Shown here one piece after another: positions 30,301 to 40,772 of a DNA stretch of 64,000 nucleotides. Positions within the stretch are counted from its first letter, which is position 1. Every line of letters starts with the position of its first letter. A program made the position numbers and the translations under genes. Under the pieces are notes generated by a model. That model had not been told where the DNA came from. It did no database searches and saw only the letters and a program-made list of their open reading frames with translations. The DNA lies in assembly GCA_942159475.1 (NCBI GenBank), contig OW804094.1, positions 13,832,132 through 13,896,131 on the forward strand, given 5' to 3'. The stretch comes from Sthenelais limicola (taxonomy: Eukaryota > Annelida > Polychaeta > Phyllodocida > Sigalionidae).

Positions 30301-33300
30301 GGAGCCAACACTATATCTCCAAGGAAAACATCTGGTAGTCCAGGAGGAGGTAAAATTCCTTGGCGTGGTATTTGACAGGATTCTTTCCTTCAAACCACAC
30401 ATTGAATACCCCCGGAGGAAATGCCAGAAGGCAATGAACCTGCTGAAGGTCCTCAGTCACCCCAACTGGGGTTGTAACAAAGAGACCTTGCTGACATTGT
30501 ACAAAATGTATATCCAATCAAGGTTAGACTATGGATCTATGGTGTATGCCTCTGCTCCAAGGTCTTACCTGGACAGACTTAAGCCCATTCAGAACCAGGG
30601 ACTGAGACTTTGTCTTGGAGCCTTACGTACAACTCCTGCACCAAGCCTTCATATTGAAGCTGGTATACTACCTCTGGAGTTTCGCCGGGAAAAGCTCACA
30701 CTGCAATACACTATACGTGTCAGAGCTAACCCCAAAAATCCAGCCCACAAACTCATATTTGACAACAAGAACACTGTGTATCGGGCGAAGCCAAATGCCA
30801 TCAAGCCAATGGCAGTGACAGCTAGGTCTTTATTCCGAGAAGCTGGTGTACCAATGAAAAGAGTAATGACTGAAAAACCACCAGAGACTCCACCATGGGA
30901 ACAAAAATTACCCCTGGTTATCCTGGACCTTGACACAAACAAGAAAACTGAGACTCCTGTGCATGTATTTGAAAAACAATACAGTGAAATCAGGACACAG
31001 TTTGAAAGCCATACAGCCATTTTCACCGATGGTTCCAAAGATGGTAGTCGTGTTGGATTTGCCGTGCATACACCATTTGGGAACTTGAAGAAGGCTCTCC
31101 ACAAGGAAAGCAGCATCTACACTGCTGAAGGAAAAGCACTGCTTAAGGCACTTGAATGGGTACAGGTCTCACGGATGAAGAAATTCATCATATTCTCAGA
31201 CTCGCACCCATGTCTAGAAGCTGTGACCAACCTTTATCCTAAGAACCCAATCATACAAGCAATTCAAGAGACATACACTGAAAACAAAAGACTGGACAAA
31301 GAAGTGGTGTTGTGCTGGGTGCCAAGCCACATTGGAATAGAAGGAAATGAGGCAGCAGACATTGCAGCCAAAAATGCATTGAGGCACCCTGTTGGGGCTG
31401 ACCAAATGCCATACACAGACATTGTACCTGTGGCGCAGGCACATGTCAAACGTAGCTGGCAGTGCACATGGAATGGTGTTAACAGTAACAAGCTGCGAGC
31501 AATCACACCATCAATCACACCAAAATTCAAAGATGATAACCTGACAAGACCCGAACAGGTGATACTGACCCGTCTTCGTACCGGTCACACCAAACTGACT
31601 CACAGGCACCTTCTAAAAGGTGAAGTGGCTCCTGTATGTCAGACATGCAACACTCAACTGAGTGTAGAGCATCTCTTAATACATTGTCAGGCAACCAAGA
31701 GACACAGAATAAAATTCCTGCAAAATCGGAGGACACTGCAGAGTATTTTCCGGGAATCTGGGAACAAAAATATTCTTGATTTCCTACGGGAAACCAAATT
31801 GTACGACAAAATTTAGGTAACCTAAATAAAGCCTGACTTCGTCAGGCCAAACCCGGTTTCATGAAATAGGGAATTTCACAGAATAAAATAATAAAACCAC
31901 AGTATATCTGCTAACTTTTAATTACTATTAGCGGAGGTGAAACTAACCAAACTAAACCAAACCAAAGCTTAAGGGAGAAGATAACAAACAATTAATACGT
32001 TAGCATAACTGTAATTAATTAGACAATATTCATGTAAAATTATATATCTATTTTTGCATGTAGAAAACACACCTCATCTGACTTGCTGTATTCTATTATG
32101 TTTCCAGGTGCATTAGCTGCTGTGGTAGCTGAGAGATGGCCCACCTTGTTGACAATGGAGGGCAGCCTACTGCACAGCCAACTTTTGACCGGCCAGGATT
32201 TTATGACTAATGTCATGTCCACCTATGAGCGAGCTGGCAGCCAGATGTTGAAATATTTTGAGGCGGATCAAAGGAACAAGAAGATGAGATCCCTGATGTA
32301 GGTACCATGCAAATATAATAGTGTTTGCATCTCTGCCATATATAGAGGTCGGTAAAAGGCATTCTAGTAGAATAGGAAAAACCATAGAAGCCAAAGTAAA
32401 ACTCATTATATTTGAATAACTAAAACTATAGGAGTAGCTTGTTGTTGTCAAACTCTAGTGGAATAACAACATAAATAATAATCGAATATTAGTAGTAATA
32501 AAAGGCAGTGTGCAATTAAATATTAATTCTGTAAATGTAATTGAATTGTAACATTTAACATTTTCAGTTGCGCAATTGAAGAGGCAGTGGCCAAAGTCGG
32601 CAGTAGTGCTCCACAGTTCGCCGGGCTGTTCCTGTTGACTGCGGCATACTTTGAGGAAAATACAGAGGAAATCCTCATCCAAGCAAATGTAAGTTTTATA
32701 ACATGAAACATTTTGGTATATAAGTCAATGTATGGAAATGAGTATGTGTCCATGAAAATGTATGTCATTGAAATACATCATGCAATTTAAAGTGCCTTGT
32801 CCCTGAAAAAAGCTGCTTCTCTAGTATAAACAATGTCTATTGATATATGCATGCCCACAAACTGGTATTTTAGGCATATTTCCTTGATGATAAGTGATAG
32901 ATACACAAGAGAAAAATCAAACATCTAATTAAATAATCATTGTGATATTGCAGACGACTGACTCAGCAGATGATATAAAGTCATCAGCACCTGCTTCACC
33001 AGCACTATTCTATTGTGGTAAGTTGTGCATTTGAATTGATATGTGATTTGATAATAGGCAGATATAGGTGGGCTGACGGGGCTTGGGCCGACGCGGTTTT
33101 GGGACGACGTGCCCATGATTCATTATGAATATGATTCAGCTGTGCATGTATTAAGAGTGAACCAGTAGTTTAAAATTTTAAGTGCCTTGCTTGTGATGTC
33201 ACTAAAATTCAATGGAATGTAGAAATTAGAAGGAAAGAAGAACTTATATAGAATTGTAAAGCCAACAATATAATGGTTCTGTCTGTTTGACATGTAACTC

Positions 33301-34309
33301 ATATATTAAATCTCATTTGCAGGCAGTTCACCCCTAACCGCTGTACGGTACATGGTTGTAGCTGATGGCCATGTGACCAACGACAATATCAGCGGGTTCC
33401 CAGCTGCCATTTCCATGCTGTTCTCCCTACATTTTCTCCTGAATTGCCAGTACCATAAGAAGACCGGGGCTACAATGGACCTGTTCCAGAGGTGTGTATA
33501 CAATAATTATATCTACCAAGAAAATGTCCCTGAACAGACAGGATCAATGCCATGTGACCCTTGCCGCTGCCATTGCCATTACCATTACTGAATAGTTTTT
33601 TGGCTGTAACTTTTCTTCTAGTTGGAATATTTCCACAAACTAAAAAGCATTATGACCCTTATGTCAAGAACTATGAATTACACAATAATTCAAAATATTA
33701 TGTGCATATTCGTTTTATTTATTTAACCTCCTCCAGTAAGCTCCTCCAGTAACCCCTCCAGTAGGCTCCTCCAGTAGGCTCCTCCAGTAACCCCTCCAGT
33801 ATGTTCCTCCAGTAACCTCCTCCAGTAACCTCCTCCAGTAACCCCTCCAGTAGGCTCTTCCAGTAACCTCCTCCCATAGGCCCCTCCAGTAACCCCTCCA
33901 GTAGGCTCCTCCAGTAACCCCCTCCAGTAACCTCCTCCAGTAACCCCCTCCCGTAACCTCCTCCAGTAACACCTCCAGTAGGCTCCTCCAGTAACCCCCT
34001 CCCGTACCTCCTCCAGTAACCCCCTCCCGTACCTCCTCCAGTAACCTCCTCCAGTACCCCCCCCCCCCCCCAGTAACTTCCTCCAGTAGCACCTCCTGTA
34101 ATCGCCATTACCAGTATATGCAGAATGTAGCCTTAACGAAATCATCATATTCTCTCTCTCTTTCCAGAATGTTCACTGGGATCAATCCCAAAAAAGGCAA
34201 CAAGACCAAAAGGAGGAATGGATGCCCAGGAACACTGAACAAAGTGGCCGGATTCTTCCAGCATTTTGGAACGTTTACAAACACTGGGGACTGGGGCCTA
34301 AATGATTAG
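27388..34309 (+). CDS. SAMD3-like nine-exon protein
   Basis: Exons with matching phases: 27388-27586, 27783 (or 27903)-28093, 28477-28742, 29062-29243, 32108-32297, 32568-32688, 32954-33017, 33323-33491, 34168-34309 (TAG). The product is about 460-500 aa. Exon 1 has a SAM-like helical module (VTLDDLKTIVSPIQSMRLIA). Exons 3-5 carry landmarks I know from SAM-domain-containing protein 3-like genes: ARFPCLLD, LKRQLVNRYDNIIRR, KHGCIRWEDD, EATYWQQRKEIN, VAERWPTLL. Exons 8-9 join as LFQR and MFTGINPKKG. The molecular role of this family is not established. With acceptor 27783 the second exon has an in-frame TAA at 27875; the acceptor at 27903 avoids it in frame. Intron 4 contains a 2.27-kb LINE. AATAAA at about 34642. 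Confidence 0.75.
29380..29688. repeat. intronic repeat with ggacga units
   Basis: Several ggacgaa/ggacgag units at 29380-29420 and the complementary ttcgtcc and gtccgtcc near 29643-29660 suggest inverted ends of a small decayed element in intron 4. The LINE inserted immediately after it. Confidence 0.35.
29697..31816 (+). CDS. LINE reverse transcriptase plus RNase H
   Basis: Open for about 706 codons within the element. RT landmarks: HQSGFRRGRSTTDHL, FFDLEKAYDTTW (catalytic Asp), VPQGCILSVTLF, CLYVDDFVICY (catalytic YVDD), EEVKFLGVVFDR. A thumb follows (IQSRLDYGSMVYAS), and then a type I RNase H with FTDGSKDGSRVGF, AEGKALLKAL, IFSDSHPCLEA and GNEAADIAAKNA, which supply the D-E-D-D residues. 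A Cys/His motif (CQTCN, LLIHC) follows. RT followed by RNase H is typical of the I/Nimb group. The ATG at 29687 lies in host sequence and the target duplication, so it is not the native start. No frameshift is seen, so the insertion is probably young. Confidence 0.9.
31831..31847 (+). other. LINE 3' UTR hairpin
   Basis: The 17-nt sequence gcctgacttcgtcaggc forms a 7-bp stem with a ttc loop, 15 nt after the stop. The same hairpin is kept in the copy at 11475-11491. LINE 3' hairpins can be recognised by the element's own RT; here that is inferred from position and conservation. Confidence 0.7.
33725..34094 (+). repeat. minisatellite (cctccagtaa) in SAMD3-like intron 8
   Basis: More than 25 units of about 10-16 bp, mostly cctccagtaacc or cctccagtaggct, with a C-run near 34057-34070. 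It reads as long open frames in all three minus frames because the unit lacks stops. Confidence 0.9.
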
Positions 34310-35018
34310 TGATTAGAGTGAATTAGAGTTAATGTCAGTTTCAGTATATAATTTGTATATATAATGTATATCACTTATTGACAATAATGGGATATGGGAT
34401 ATGGGATATTGTCATCATAAAGGTCCAAAATGTTCAGTTTGTGCTAGTTTTTGCATCTGATCTGATTGCATCTTATACGAAATCTCGCTTTGAATGACGC
34501 AGAAGTGCATATAGAGTGTTATACCAGGTGTTTCAATATTTGATTCGATTATCATGCTGGATATGATATGATCATGTTGGATATTGATATTTCATGTGAT
34601 TATGTGTATTTATTATGTTGGACTTATTTCGATTTTTGTTGAAATAAAGAAGTTTTGCCAAAAAGAAATATGTATTTTTTGTATATATTGAGTTTTCAAA
34701 GTGATCCAGCATGTCTTAATGATAGGGAAATGATATAATTTAAAATTCCCAATTCAAAATATTAATATGTATAATATCAAATGAACAATGGACCATTCAA
34801 TTAAAGCATCTCAAACTCCTAATACCAGTAGACCTAGAGCTACCACCCTCCCACCCCAGGCATATAAGATTTTAGTTGTGAAGGACCGTCCATCAGGGAT
34901 TGGGCGATGGTAAGCTGACCGTCGGCCAGCACGGACCGACGGTCAGTGACTGGCACCTCTGCTGCCAGCCATTGGCAGTCGGATTGAGCCCAAATGACTG
35001 TAGGTCAGTAATACAGTG
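34310..35018. other. SAMD3-like 3' UTR and intergenic
   Basis: AT-rich, with a gatatgg triplet duplication near 34390. Nothing coding. A GC-richer stretch at 34880-34990 (with ggtcagcttaccatcgccc complement and gacggtcagtgac) is unexplained. Confidence 0.4.
34641..34648 (+). promoter_or_regulatory. polyadenylation signal of SAMD3-like gene
   Basis: The AATAAA in gaaataaaga lies about 330 bp after the stop of the SAMD3-like gene, with a T-rich stretch downstream. Confidence 0.5.
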
Positions 35019-35222
35019 TATGCATGGGGAACTACCATTGGCTAAAGGGAACTACCAGTAGCTAAGGGGAACTACCAGTAGGTAAAGGGAACTACCAGTA
35101 GCTAAAAGGAACTACCAGTGGCTATGCATGGGGAACTACCATTGGCTAAGGGGAACTACCAGTAGCTAAGGGGAACTACCAGTAGCTAAGGGGAACTACC
35201 AGTAGCTAAGGGGAACTACCAA
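35019..35222 (+). repeat. 20-bp tandem repeat (ggggaactaccagtagctaa)
   Basis: About ten head-to-tail units of 18-21 bp with small changes, in two blocks separated by a tatgcat variant. Confidence 0.9.
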
Positions 35223-35224
35223 CT

Positions 35225-35392
35225 TAAAATCTAGAACTACCAACTTAAAATCTAGAAATACTTATTAGATTATCAGACTGTTTACTATCATTGGAATCGG
35301 CTTGATCTTATCTTTACAAATATGGTGATATCTCAAAATCCAGTTTTTGCGACTTATGACTCATTTTCCTAAAACACATCACATTTGTGATT
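35225..35392 (+). repeat. MITE family 2, right-end fragment
   Basis: Ends with tttgcgacttatgactcatt and cctaaaacacatcaca. It shares the phrase atcattggaatcggcttgat with the full copies. The left half is missing. Confidence 0.7.
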
Positions 35393-35493
35393 ACCCGTAA
35401 TTTGCGGAAGCGTTTAAGCGTTAAAGTGGCATCATCTAAAACACATCCACAACGGATATGGCGTTTTTTTTTCAGTTTCGATGTAAGAGTAAA

Positions 35494-35902
35494 TGTGATG
35501 TGTTTCCGGAAAATGAGTCATAAGTCGCAAAATTGATATTTTTCTAAGTGTTTTCTTTACAAGATCGCATGATTGGAATTTTCTGAATTTTAGGGAGTTC
35601 ATCACCGAGACTTTTATCAATCGGTGTATCAAATTTCAGGACAATCTATATAATATATCCTTTAGTTTTAAATGTCCTCATATGGACTACATTCAGTTAC
35701 TTTACTGATTATTGACCCCCAGAAATATTGGAAAACCTTTTTTTTCAAAAACGAAAATATCAAATTTAACATCTAGAAATACATATAAGATTATAAGACT
35801 GTTTACTATCATTGGAATCCCCTTGATCTCATCTTTTCATATCTAATGATATCTCAACATTTTTTTTGCGACTTATGACTCATTTTCCTGAAACACATCA
35901 CA
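35494..35902 (+). repeat. MITE family 2, full copy (409 bp)
   Basis: Begins tgtgatgtgtttccggaaaa and tgagtcataagtcgcaaaa, and ends with the inverted ttttgcgacttatgactcat then cctgaaacacatcaca. The terminal inverted repeats are about 35 bp. No ORF. The form is that of a non-autonomous DNA transposon. Confidence 0.8.
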
Positions 35903-36117
35903 AATGTTATGCCCTAAATGAAGAAAAGAAATGAAAAAAAAGATTACAAAAGATTACAAACAACTCAACAGAGTATGTAATATAACATTGCTCATCTCGT
36001 TTTATTCAACAAACATGAGGTTATAATTGTCCAATAAAAACGATTACAAATGGTGTGTATACAATACATAATTACCATTATACACATGGAGAAAGTAAGA
36101 AGAATAATAGCTCCGCA
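35903..36117. other. no gene seen
   Basis: AT-rich spacer between two copies of MITE family 2. Confidence 0.4.
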
Positions 36118-36487
36118 ATATGTGATCTGTTTCAGGAAAATGAGTCACAAGTCGCAAAACATGGATTTTAATAATCTAATAAGTATTTCTATATTTCAAG
36201 TTTGATATTTTTGTTTTTGAAAAAAAACTTTGCAGTATATAATCAATAAAGTAACTAAATAACAGTAACCAGTAAAGTAACTAAATATACTCCATTCAAG
36301 GACCTGTAAAACAAAAGGATATGTTATGTACATTGTGCTGAAATTTAATACATCGATCGATATAACTATAAGTGATGAATTTCCCAAAGATCAGGACATT
36401 CCAATAAAGTGATCTTGTAAAAAAAACACTTTGAAAATTATCATTTTTGCGACTTGTGACTCATTTTCCTAAAACACATTACATATG
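36118..36487 (-). repeat. MITE family 2, full copy in opposite orientation
   Basis: Terminal inverted repeats with gaaaatgagtcacaagtcgc at the left and gcgacttgtgactcattttc at the right. The internal part matches 35494-35902 in reverse (for example aggacattccaataaagtga). Confidence 0.75.
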
Positions 36488-36576
36488 AGTATCCATCTAG
36501 TGGATGTTTTACCCGAGCTCCGCAAGAAGTGCGTGGCCTGCGTATAGCTCTGCAATAACTGCCGCAATCTGTGTAG

Positions 36577-36793
36577 GGGTCAGATTTTAAGAAAATGTAC
36601 AATTCAACTTCGCCAATCTTCTCCCACATTTCAGACGAAAATAAAGTTCAAAATACAGTTCAATCTAACCAAACAGATTGCTAGAATCAATGCAATGCCA
36701 AATATACTCGAATTTACTTAGTATTGACCAAATTTAGCAGAATTTACTAAATGTATAGAGCTGCCAATTGTACAATTTCTGAAAATCTGACTC
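36577..36793 (+). repeat. MITE family 1 copy
   Basis: gggtcagattttaagaaaat at the left, and caatttctgaaaatctgact at the right. Nearly full-length, 217 bp. Confidence 0.8.
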
Positions 36794-36835
36794 TGAAGCA
36801 TTAGTACGTTCTGCCTGGTTGTACTTCTGCAGAAC

Positions 36836-36938
36836 ATACTCGAATTTACCTAGTATTGACCAAACTGCAGCCTAATTTTGCAGAATTAACTAAATGTGTA
36901 CAGCTGGCTATTGTACATTTTCTGAAAATCTTACCCTT
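36836..36938 (+). repeat. MITE family 1, right half
   Basis: From catactcgaatttacctag to cattttctgaaaatcttacc. The left half is absent. Confidence 0.75.
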
Positions 36939-37140
36939 ATACTACTACACACTCTACTACACACTCTTTATTGAAAAACATATCCGTTTGGACACTAGCA
37001 CAAAAAATCCTGCATTTCAAACCCAGCCCCTAATTTCTAACATGATACTCAGAGAGACAAAAATAGTTTGTGCTATTCAAGTAATGTCTATCTTGATTTG
37101 ATTTGAAAAATGTTTATTAGGCTGAAGAGATTTAACATTA

Positions 37141-37175
37141 GAATAGAATAGAATAGAATAGAATAGAAAATCTTT
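37141..37175 (+). repeat. (GAATA)n microsatellite
   Basis: Five to six units of agaat/gaata, followed by tcttttatttgtcc, as at the 3' ends of some LINEs. Confidence 0.8.
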
Positions 37176-37876
37176 TATTTGTCCAAGATAAGCTTACAAT
37201 AAAAAGAGACAAATAGGTCGACATGCCTATGCATCGAAATATTAATGCATTTCTTCCTGCTGTTACCCCCGATTGGAATATGAAAAACTACTACTACTAC
37301 TACTACTAATAATAATAATAATGGTGAGTATGTGACAGAGTAAATATATCTAACGACTAGGGCTTGGTTCATATATCAAGGTACATTGATATACGTTACA
37401 ACAGCTGAGTGATTGACTATACACTCAAAGTAAAATGCTTACACAAGCAGTATAAAAATTAAACACTGTAATAGGATAATCACAGCTCAATGTACTTTTG
37501 AGATCACGGATCGGTACAGATCATGACAGCTGAGAGTATAAAATACATTATACTCTGGACATTCCAGACTAGAGTTGGTTTGGAGGTTTTACTTAGCTAA
37601 GTACTTACAGTGCTTCCAGTGCGAGGTAGGTACAATGTTAGTAATAACAATAATAAACATTAATAGTTAAATAAATATTATTGAATACAAATAACACATT
37701 TCTGACAAAACAGAAATTTTCTTGTATCGCCTCGTGGTACAAAATACATTATTCAATTAACATAGTGAATAGAGACAAAATACGTTGACAATAAACTGAT
37801 ACTACAATCACAATTTGTTTCATTTTCATTGGGGTGACATTTGTCCGAGGGCTTTTATGATTATTTTTCTTTGTAC
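37176..37876. other. no gene seen
   Basis: Intergenic with short trinucleotide runs (cta and ata) at 37288-37322. The phrase ctaatttctaacatg near 37030 recurs near 38047, so the two flanks share a diverged repeat. Confidence 0.4.
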
Positions 37877-37985
37877 TACTTTTTCAACTTCATGACTGAC
37901 TTTTTCAACTTTACAACAGACTTTTTCAACTTTACAACAGAATTTTTCAACTTTACAACAGACTTTTTCAACTTTATGAATGACT
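37877..37985 (+). repeat. 21-bp tandem repeat (ctttttcaactttacaacaga)
   Basis: Five direct units. Because the unit is a multiple of three it reads as KVEKVCC repeats on the minus strand and FFNFTTD on the plus strand. No other coding support. Confidence 0.85.
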
Positions 37986-38154
37986 TTTACGACATTCCCA
38001 CTGATTTCCTGACACCATTTTTGAAAAAAGATTAGTGACCGACCAACCCTAATTTCTAACATGAAGCTACAAGAAACAAAAATAGTTTGTTTAGGCCTGA
38101 ACTCATTCAAGTAAAATCTAGTGGGGTTACATTTGGCTGACGGCTCGCACTTTG

Positions 38155-38389
38155 AGGGTGACATTTCCAGAAAATGCACAATTCACATTCAGAAACCCTC
38201 CCAAATAACCTGAATTTAATTGTTTTAAATTAGACTCAAAATACAATTCAACATAACCAAACACATCATTTGAGTCAAGGCAATACCGAATATATACTCA
38301 GATATAGTTAGTATTTACCATTTTTCAGTTAGCAAGATTAACTAAATGTGTAGAGCTGCCAAGTGTAAATTTTCTGAAAACCTGATTTT
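38155..38389 (+). repeat. MITE family 1 copy (diverged)
   Basis: gggtgacatttccagaaaat at the left and the aaattttctgaaaacctgat type at the right. The internal phrase aataccgaatatatactcag is conserved. Confidence 0.7.
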
Positions 38390-38806
38390 CTGATTAGCTA
38401 TTTCACAGACCAGTAATTCTCCCTAACCTTGATAGCCCAAAAATACATTATCCGACCGTCACGCCACCTAGCTTTTCTAGCTTTGCTAAGGCGGTAGCTT
38501 CCGATTAGAAACGGAGTAGGCCTAAACATGGTTACCCATACAGTCATTGCTCCGGCTCTACTCTTTCAAATACGTAAAATTATATACCTACGGATAGCTG
38601 AGAATATACTCTTTTCATATTTTTTAATCCCATGACCATCGTTACATTTTTTATCACCGTTTTCGCGGGTGCTGGTCAGCGCGAACACCTTAACAGAGTG
38701 GCGGCGGAAGCTTCCGTCTCAGCCTACTGAGAGATATTGCAGCCTACAGCGCCACTGGTGTTAAATTTGCACGCTATCTGGCTATCTGGGTTCAGCAGAA
38801 TTCTCA
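38390..38806. other. region downstream of GPCR
   Basis: No gene seen. It includes the probable 3' UTR of the minus-strand GPCR. Confidence 0.4.
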
Positions 38807-40012
38807 TTACACATGTGTGGTTAGATCACCTGCCATGTTACCATTTGAAAGAGTGGCTCTGTCTCTTTGACCCTCATTCCCTTCAGCCCCATTCCCTTCA
38901 GCCCCATTCCCTTCAGCAGGCATAAGACCCAAAGCACTTGTAGGATGTGACCCTTTGACAGTGGTGACTGCAGGTTCCTGATTAATTCCATTTGGTTCCA
39001 TCCAGCTTGGGACAGCCCTGGGTTGTCTAAACCCCAAGAGTTTCCTGAATGCATAATTAATGTCCTTATTTCTCCAAGCATAAATCCAAGGATTGACCCA
39101 ACTATTGGCAGAGAAAAGGATAACAGTGACTTTCTCTAGCACAATAGTTCCCAAGGTACGCCTGTACTTAATGACAAAGCCCATGATCGTTTGGGCAATG
39201 TTAGTGGCAACAAAGTAACCCAGAACAAAAAACATCATCTTAAGAATACTCTTCTCTTTGCGAATAGAACAAGCTTCAATGGTGTCATAAGGCTGGTTCA
39301 GGGCTTTGATTCGTCTGCCTTGCCTGTACGCAATGATAGCAATAGCTGCATGAAACATCACTGCTAACAAGATTAGAGCAAGATGGTGAGGAATTAGGAC
39401 ATAAAACACAATTTCATGTGGCAAGATCAAAACAACTCTGCAAGAATCACTGATTTTCATGTTCTGAGTTGCCACAAACATAGCAGCAATATCTATAGAT
39501 ACTATAACCCAGGTTAGGATTATCAACAAGAATGTCTTTCTGGTTGTGACAATTGTGTAATATCTGAGCGAATGTTTGATGTAAATATAGCGATCGATTG
39601 CTATGTACAGTACACTGAACAAGTTCATAGCAACTGAGATAGTATTGAAGATCTTTTCCAGGATACAAACTGGCACGCGATACATACTACTCGTGGTGTG
39701 CCAGATGAGGAGCGGGGTCCCAGATACAGACGACAGAAGATCAGCTGCAGCAAGACTGCAGATGAAATAATGAGTGCTTGTATGCAAGAAATCAAACTTG
39801 TAAACCACTGATATTGTCAGGATGTTGCCGAAGAACGACAGCAAGGTGAACAAGCATCTGAAGATGAGATAAACGAAGTCTTCCGTGTGGTTCACAAATG
39901 GAGATACATTGCTGATGTTGCTGATAGTGTGGTTGTTGAGGTCTGAGGATTGTATTCCATTCCCGGTGGGAATTGTGAATGATGTGTTGAGGTTATCTGT
40001 AGTGTTTAACAT
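38807..40012 (-). CDS. class A (rhodopsin-like) GPCR, 401 aa, single exon
   Basis: A seven-helix receptor at the plasma membrane. The N-terminus (about 45 residues) has several N-glycosylation sequons (NTT, NHT, NIS, NVS) and no clear signal peptide. Conserved class A positions: N63 in FFGNILT (TM1), D91 in SLAAADLLSS (TM2), C116 before TM3, D140-R-Y in YIAIDRYIYI, W168 in TM4, C191 in loop 2, P208 in TM5, and NPWIY at 307-311 in TM7. TM6 (FFVLGYFVATNIAQ) lacks the usual CWxP. The tail is short, with GNGAEG repeats. The TM3-loop 2 sequence (DRYIYIKHSLRYYTIVT) recalls MECA-type receptors (melanocortin, adenosine), but ligand and coupling cannot be told from sequence alone. Intronless. Confidence 0.9.
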   Translation of the reverse strand: MLNTTDNLNTSFTIPTGNGIQSSDLNNHTISNISNVSPFVNHTEDFVYLIFRCLFTLLSFFGNILTISVVYKFDFLHTSTHYFICSLAAADLLSSVSGTPLLIWHTTSSMYRVPVCILEKIFNTISVAMNLFSVLYIAIDRYIYIKHSLRYYTIVTTRKTFLLIILTWVIVSIDIAAMFVATQNMKISDSCRVVLILPHEIVFYVLIPHHLALILLAVMFHAAIAIIAYRQGRRIKALNQPYDTIEACSIRKEKSILKMMFFVLGYFVATNIAQTIMGFVIKYRRTLGTIVLEKVTVILFSANSWVNPWIYAWRNKDINYAFRKLLGFRQPRAVPSWMEPNGINQEPAVTTVKGSHPTSALGLMPAEGNGAEGNGAEGNEGQRDRATLSNGNMAGDLTTHV

Positions 40013-40046
40013 ATTGCTCCTATAGATATCCAGGTATATAATTTTA

Positions 40047-40098
40047 GAATAAAGTTCTCTAAAACTTTATTTTAGAATAAAGTTCTCTAAAATATCTC
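40047..40098. repeat. tandem duplication upstream of GPCR
   Basis: The phrase agaataaagttctctaaaa occurs twice in tandem, 35-85 bp upstream of the GPCR start codon (minus strand), so it may lie in the 5' UTR or core promoter. Confidence 0.6.
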
Positions 40099-40367
40099 TC
40101 TTCTGTAGTTAAGGTAAGGACTGGATGTCTTTTAAAGTTGAGAAAAAATTGATTAATTTTCTTTTTTGAACCCTGCTAGATTTGTCCTACTCTTTTGTTC
40201 CTTTTGCTTTCCATGAGCTAGAAGGTCATACCTTGATCTTGCACAAGATAGAATGTTCTGTCTTCTTTCCCTTCTGTATGAGAAAATAATTGTTGTTTCT
40301 ACAGCTAATGATAAGCGCATTATGCCAGCATGTGAGTAACTAGTCACTATCAATTGGTCTTAGTTAC

Positions 40368-40408
40368 AGTGACGTCCTAATTTTACCACCCGCCGATTGG
40401 CCAATTGG
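40368..40408 (-). promoter_or_regulatory. possible GPCR promoter: CRE-like and paired CCAAT
   Basis: gtgacgtcc is one base off a CRE. About 20 bp further, gattggccaattgg holds two opposed CCAAT boxes. It lies about 360-400 bp upstream of the GPCR ATG on the minus strand. Distance and composition make a promoter role plausible but not shown. Confidence 0.3.
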
Positions 40409-40551
40409 GTGATGGCTTATGAATAGCAATCATTAGCCGTTAATGGGATGTTCTTGTTTCATCTTAAATCTCAATAGGGGATTTGCATGTGCCACTACAT
40501 TGCATCATGGGATGGATTCTAATGAAATATGACATACACATATGGGTCAGA

Positions 40552-40772
40552 TTTTCAGAAAATGCACAATCTACAGATCTACACATCTATAAAATTCTGC
40601 TAAATTATAGTGAAAATGGTTAAATACTAGGTCTATCTGAGTGTATTCTGTATTGTATTCATTCAATAAATCGGTCTGGTTATGAATTTTGTACCTTCCT
40701 TTTTTCTTAAATTTGGGTTATTTGAGAGGATTGGTGAAGACAAATTGTACATTTTTTGGCGATTTCACCCAT
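40552..40772 (-). repeat. MITE family 1 copy, inverted orientation
   Basis: tgggtcagattttcagaaaa at the left. The internal order is reversed relative to the copy at 36577 (tctgctaaattatagtg comes first, aaatttgggttatttgag later). Confidence 0.8.

Larger units (their letters stand above)
29697..31966 (+). mobile_element. 5'-truncated LINE (I/Nimb-type) with 8-bp TSD
   Basis: Bounded by gcttaagg at 29689-29696 and again at 31967-31974. It contains the RT and RNase H frame, a stop at 31816, a 3' UTR hairpin (31831-31847) and a CCAAA/CTAAA-rich tail. The endonuclease and the N-terminal part of the RT are missing. It lies in sense orientation in intron 4 of the SAMD3-like gene. A shorter copy of the same family is at 11365-11595. 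Confidence 0.9.

Noticed and set aside
33715..34148. Three overlapping 125-141 aa minus-strand frames of GGYWRR/LLEE repeats
   Set aside because: They are translations of a short-unit minisatellite that lacks stop codons in every frame and lies in an intron of a plus-strand gene.
33725..35222. CRISPR-like arrays
   Set aside because: The direct repeats here are contiguous minisatellites without unique spacers, and the genome is eukaryotic.
37826..38179. 117-aa minus frame with KVEKVCC repeats
   Set aside because: Product of a 21-bp tandem repeat in DNA with no other coding signal.
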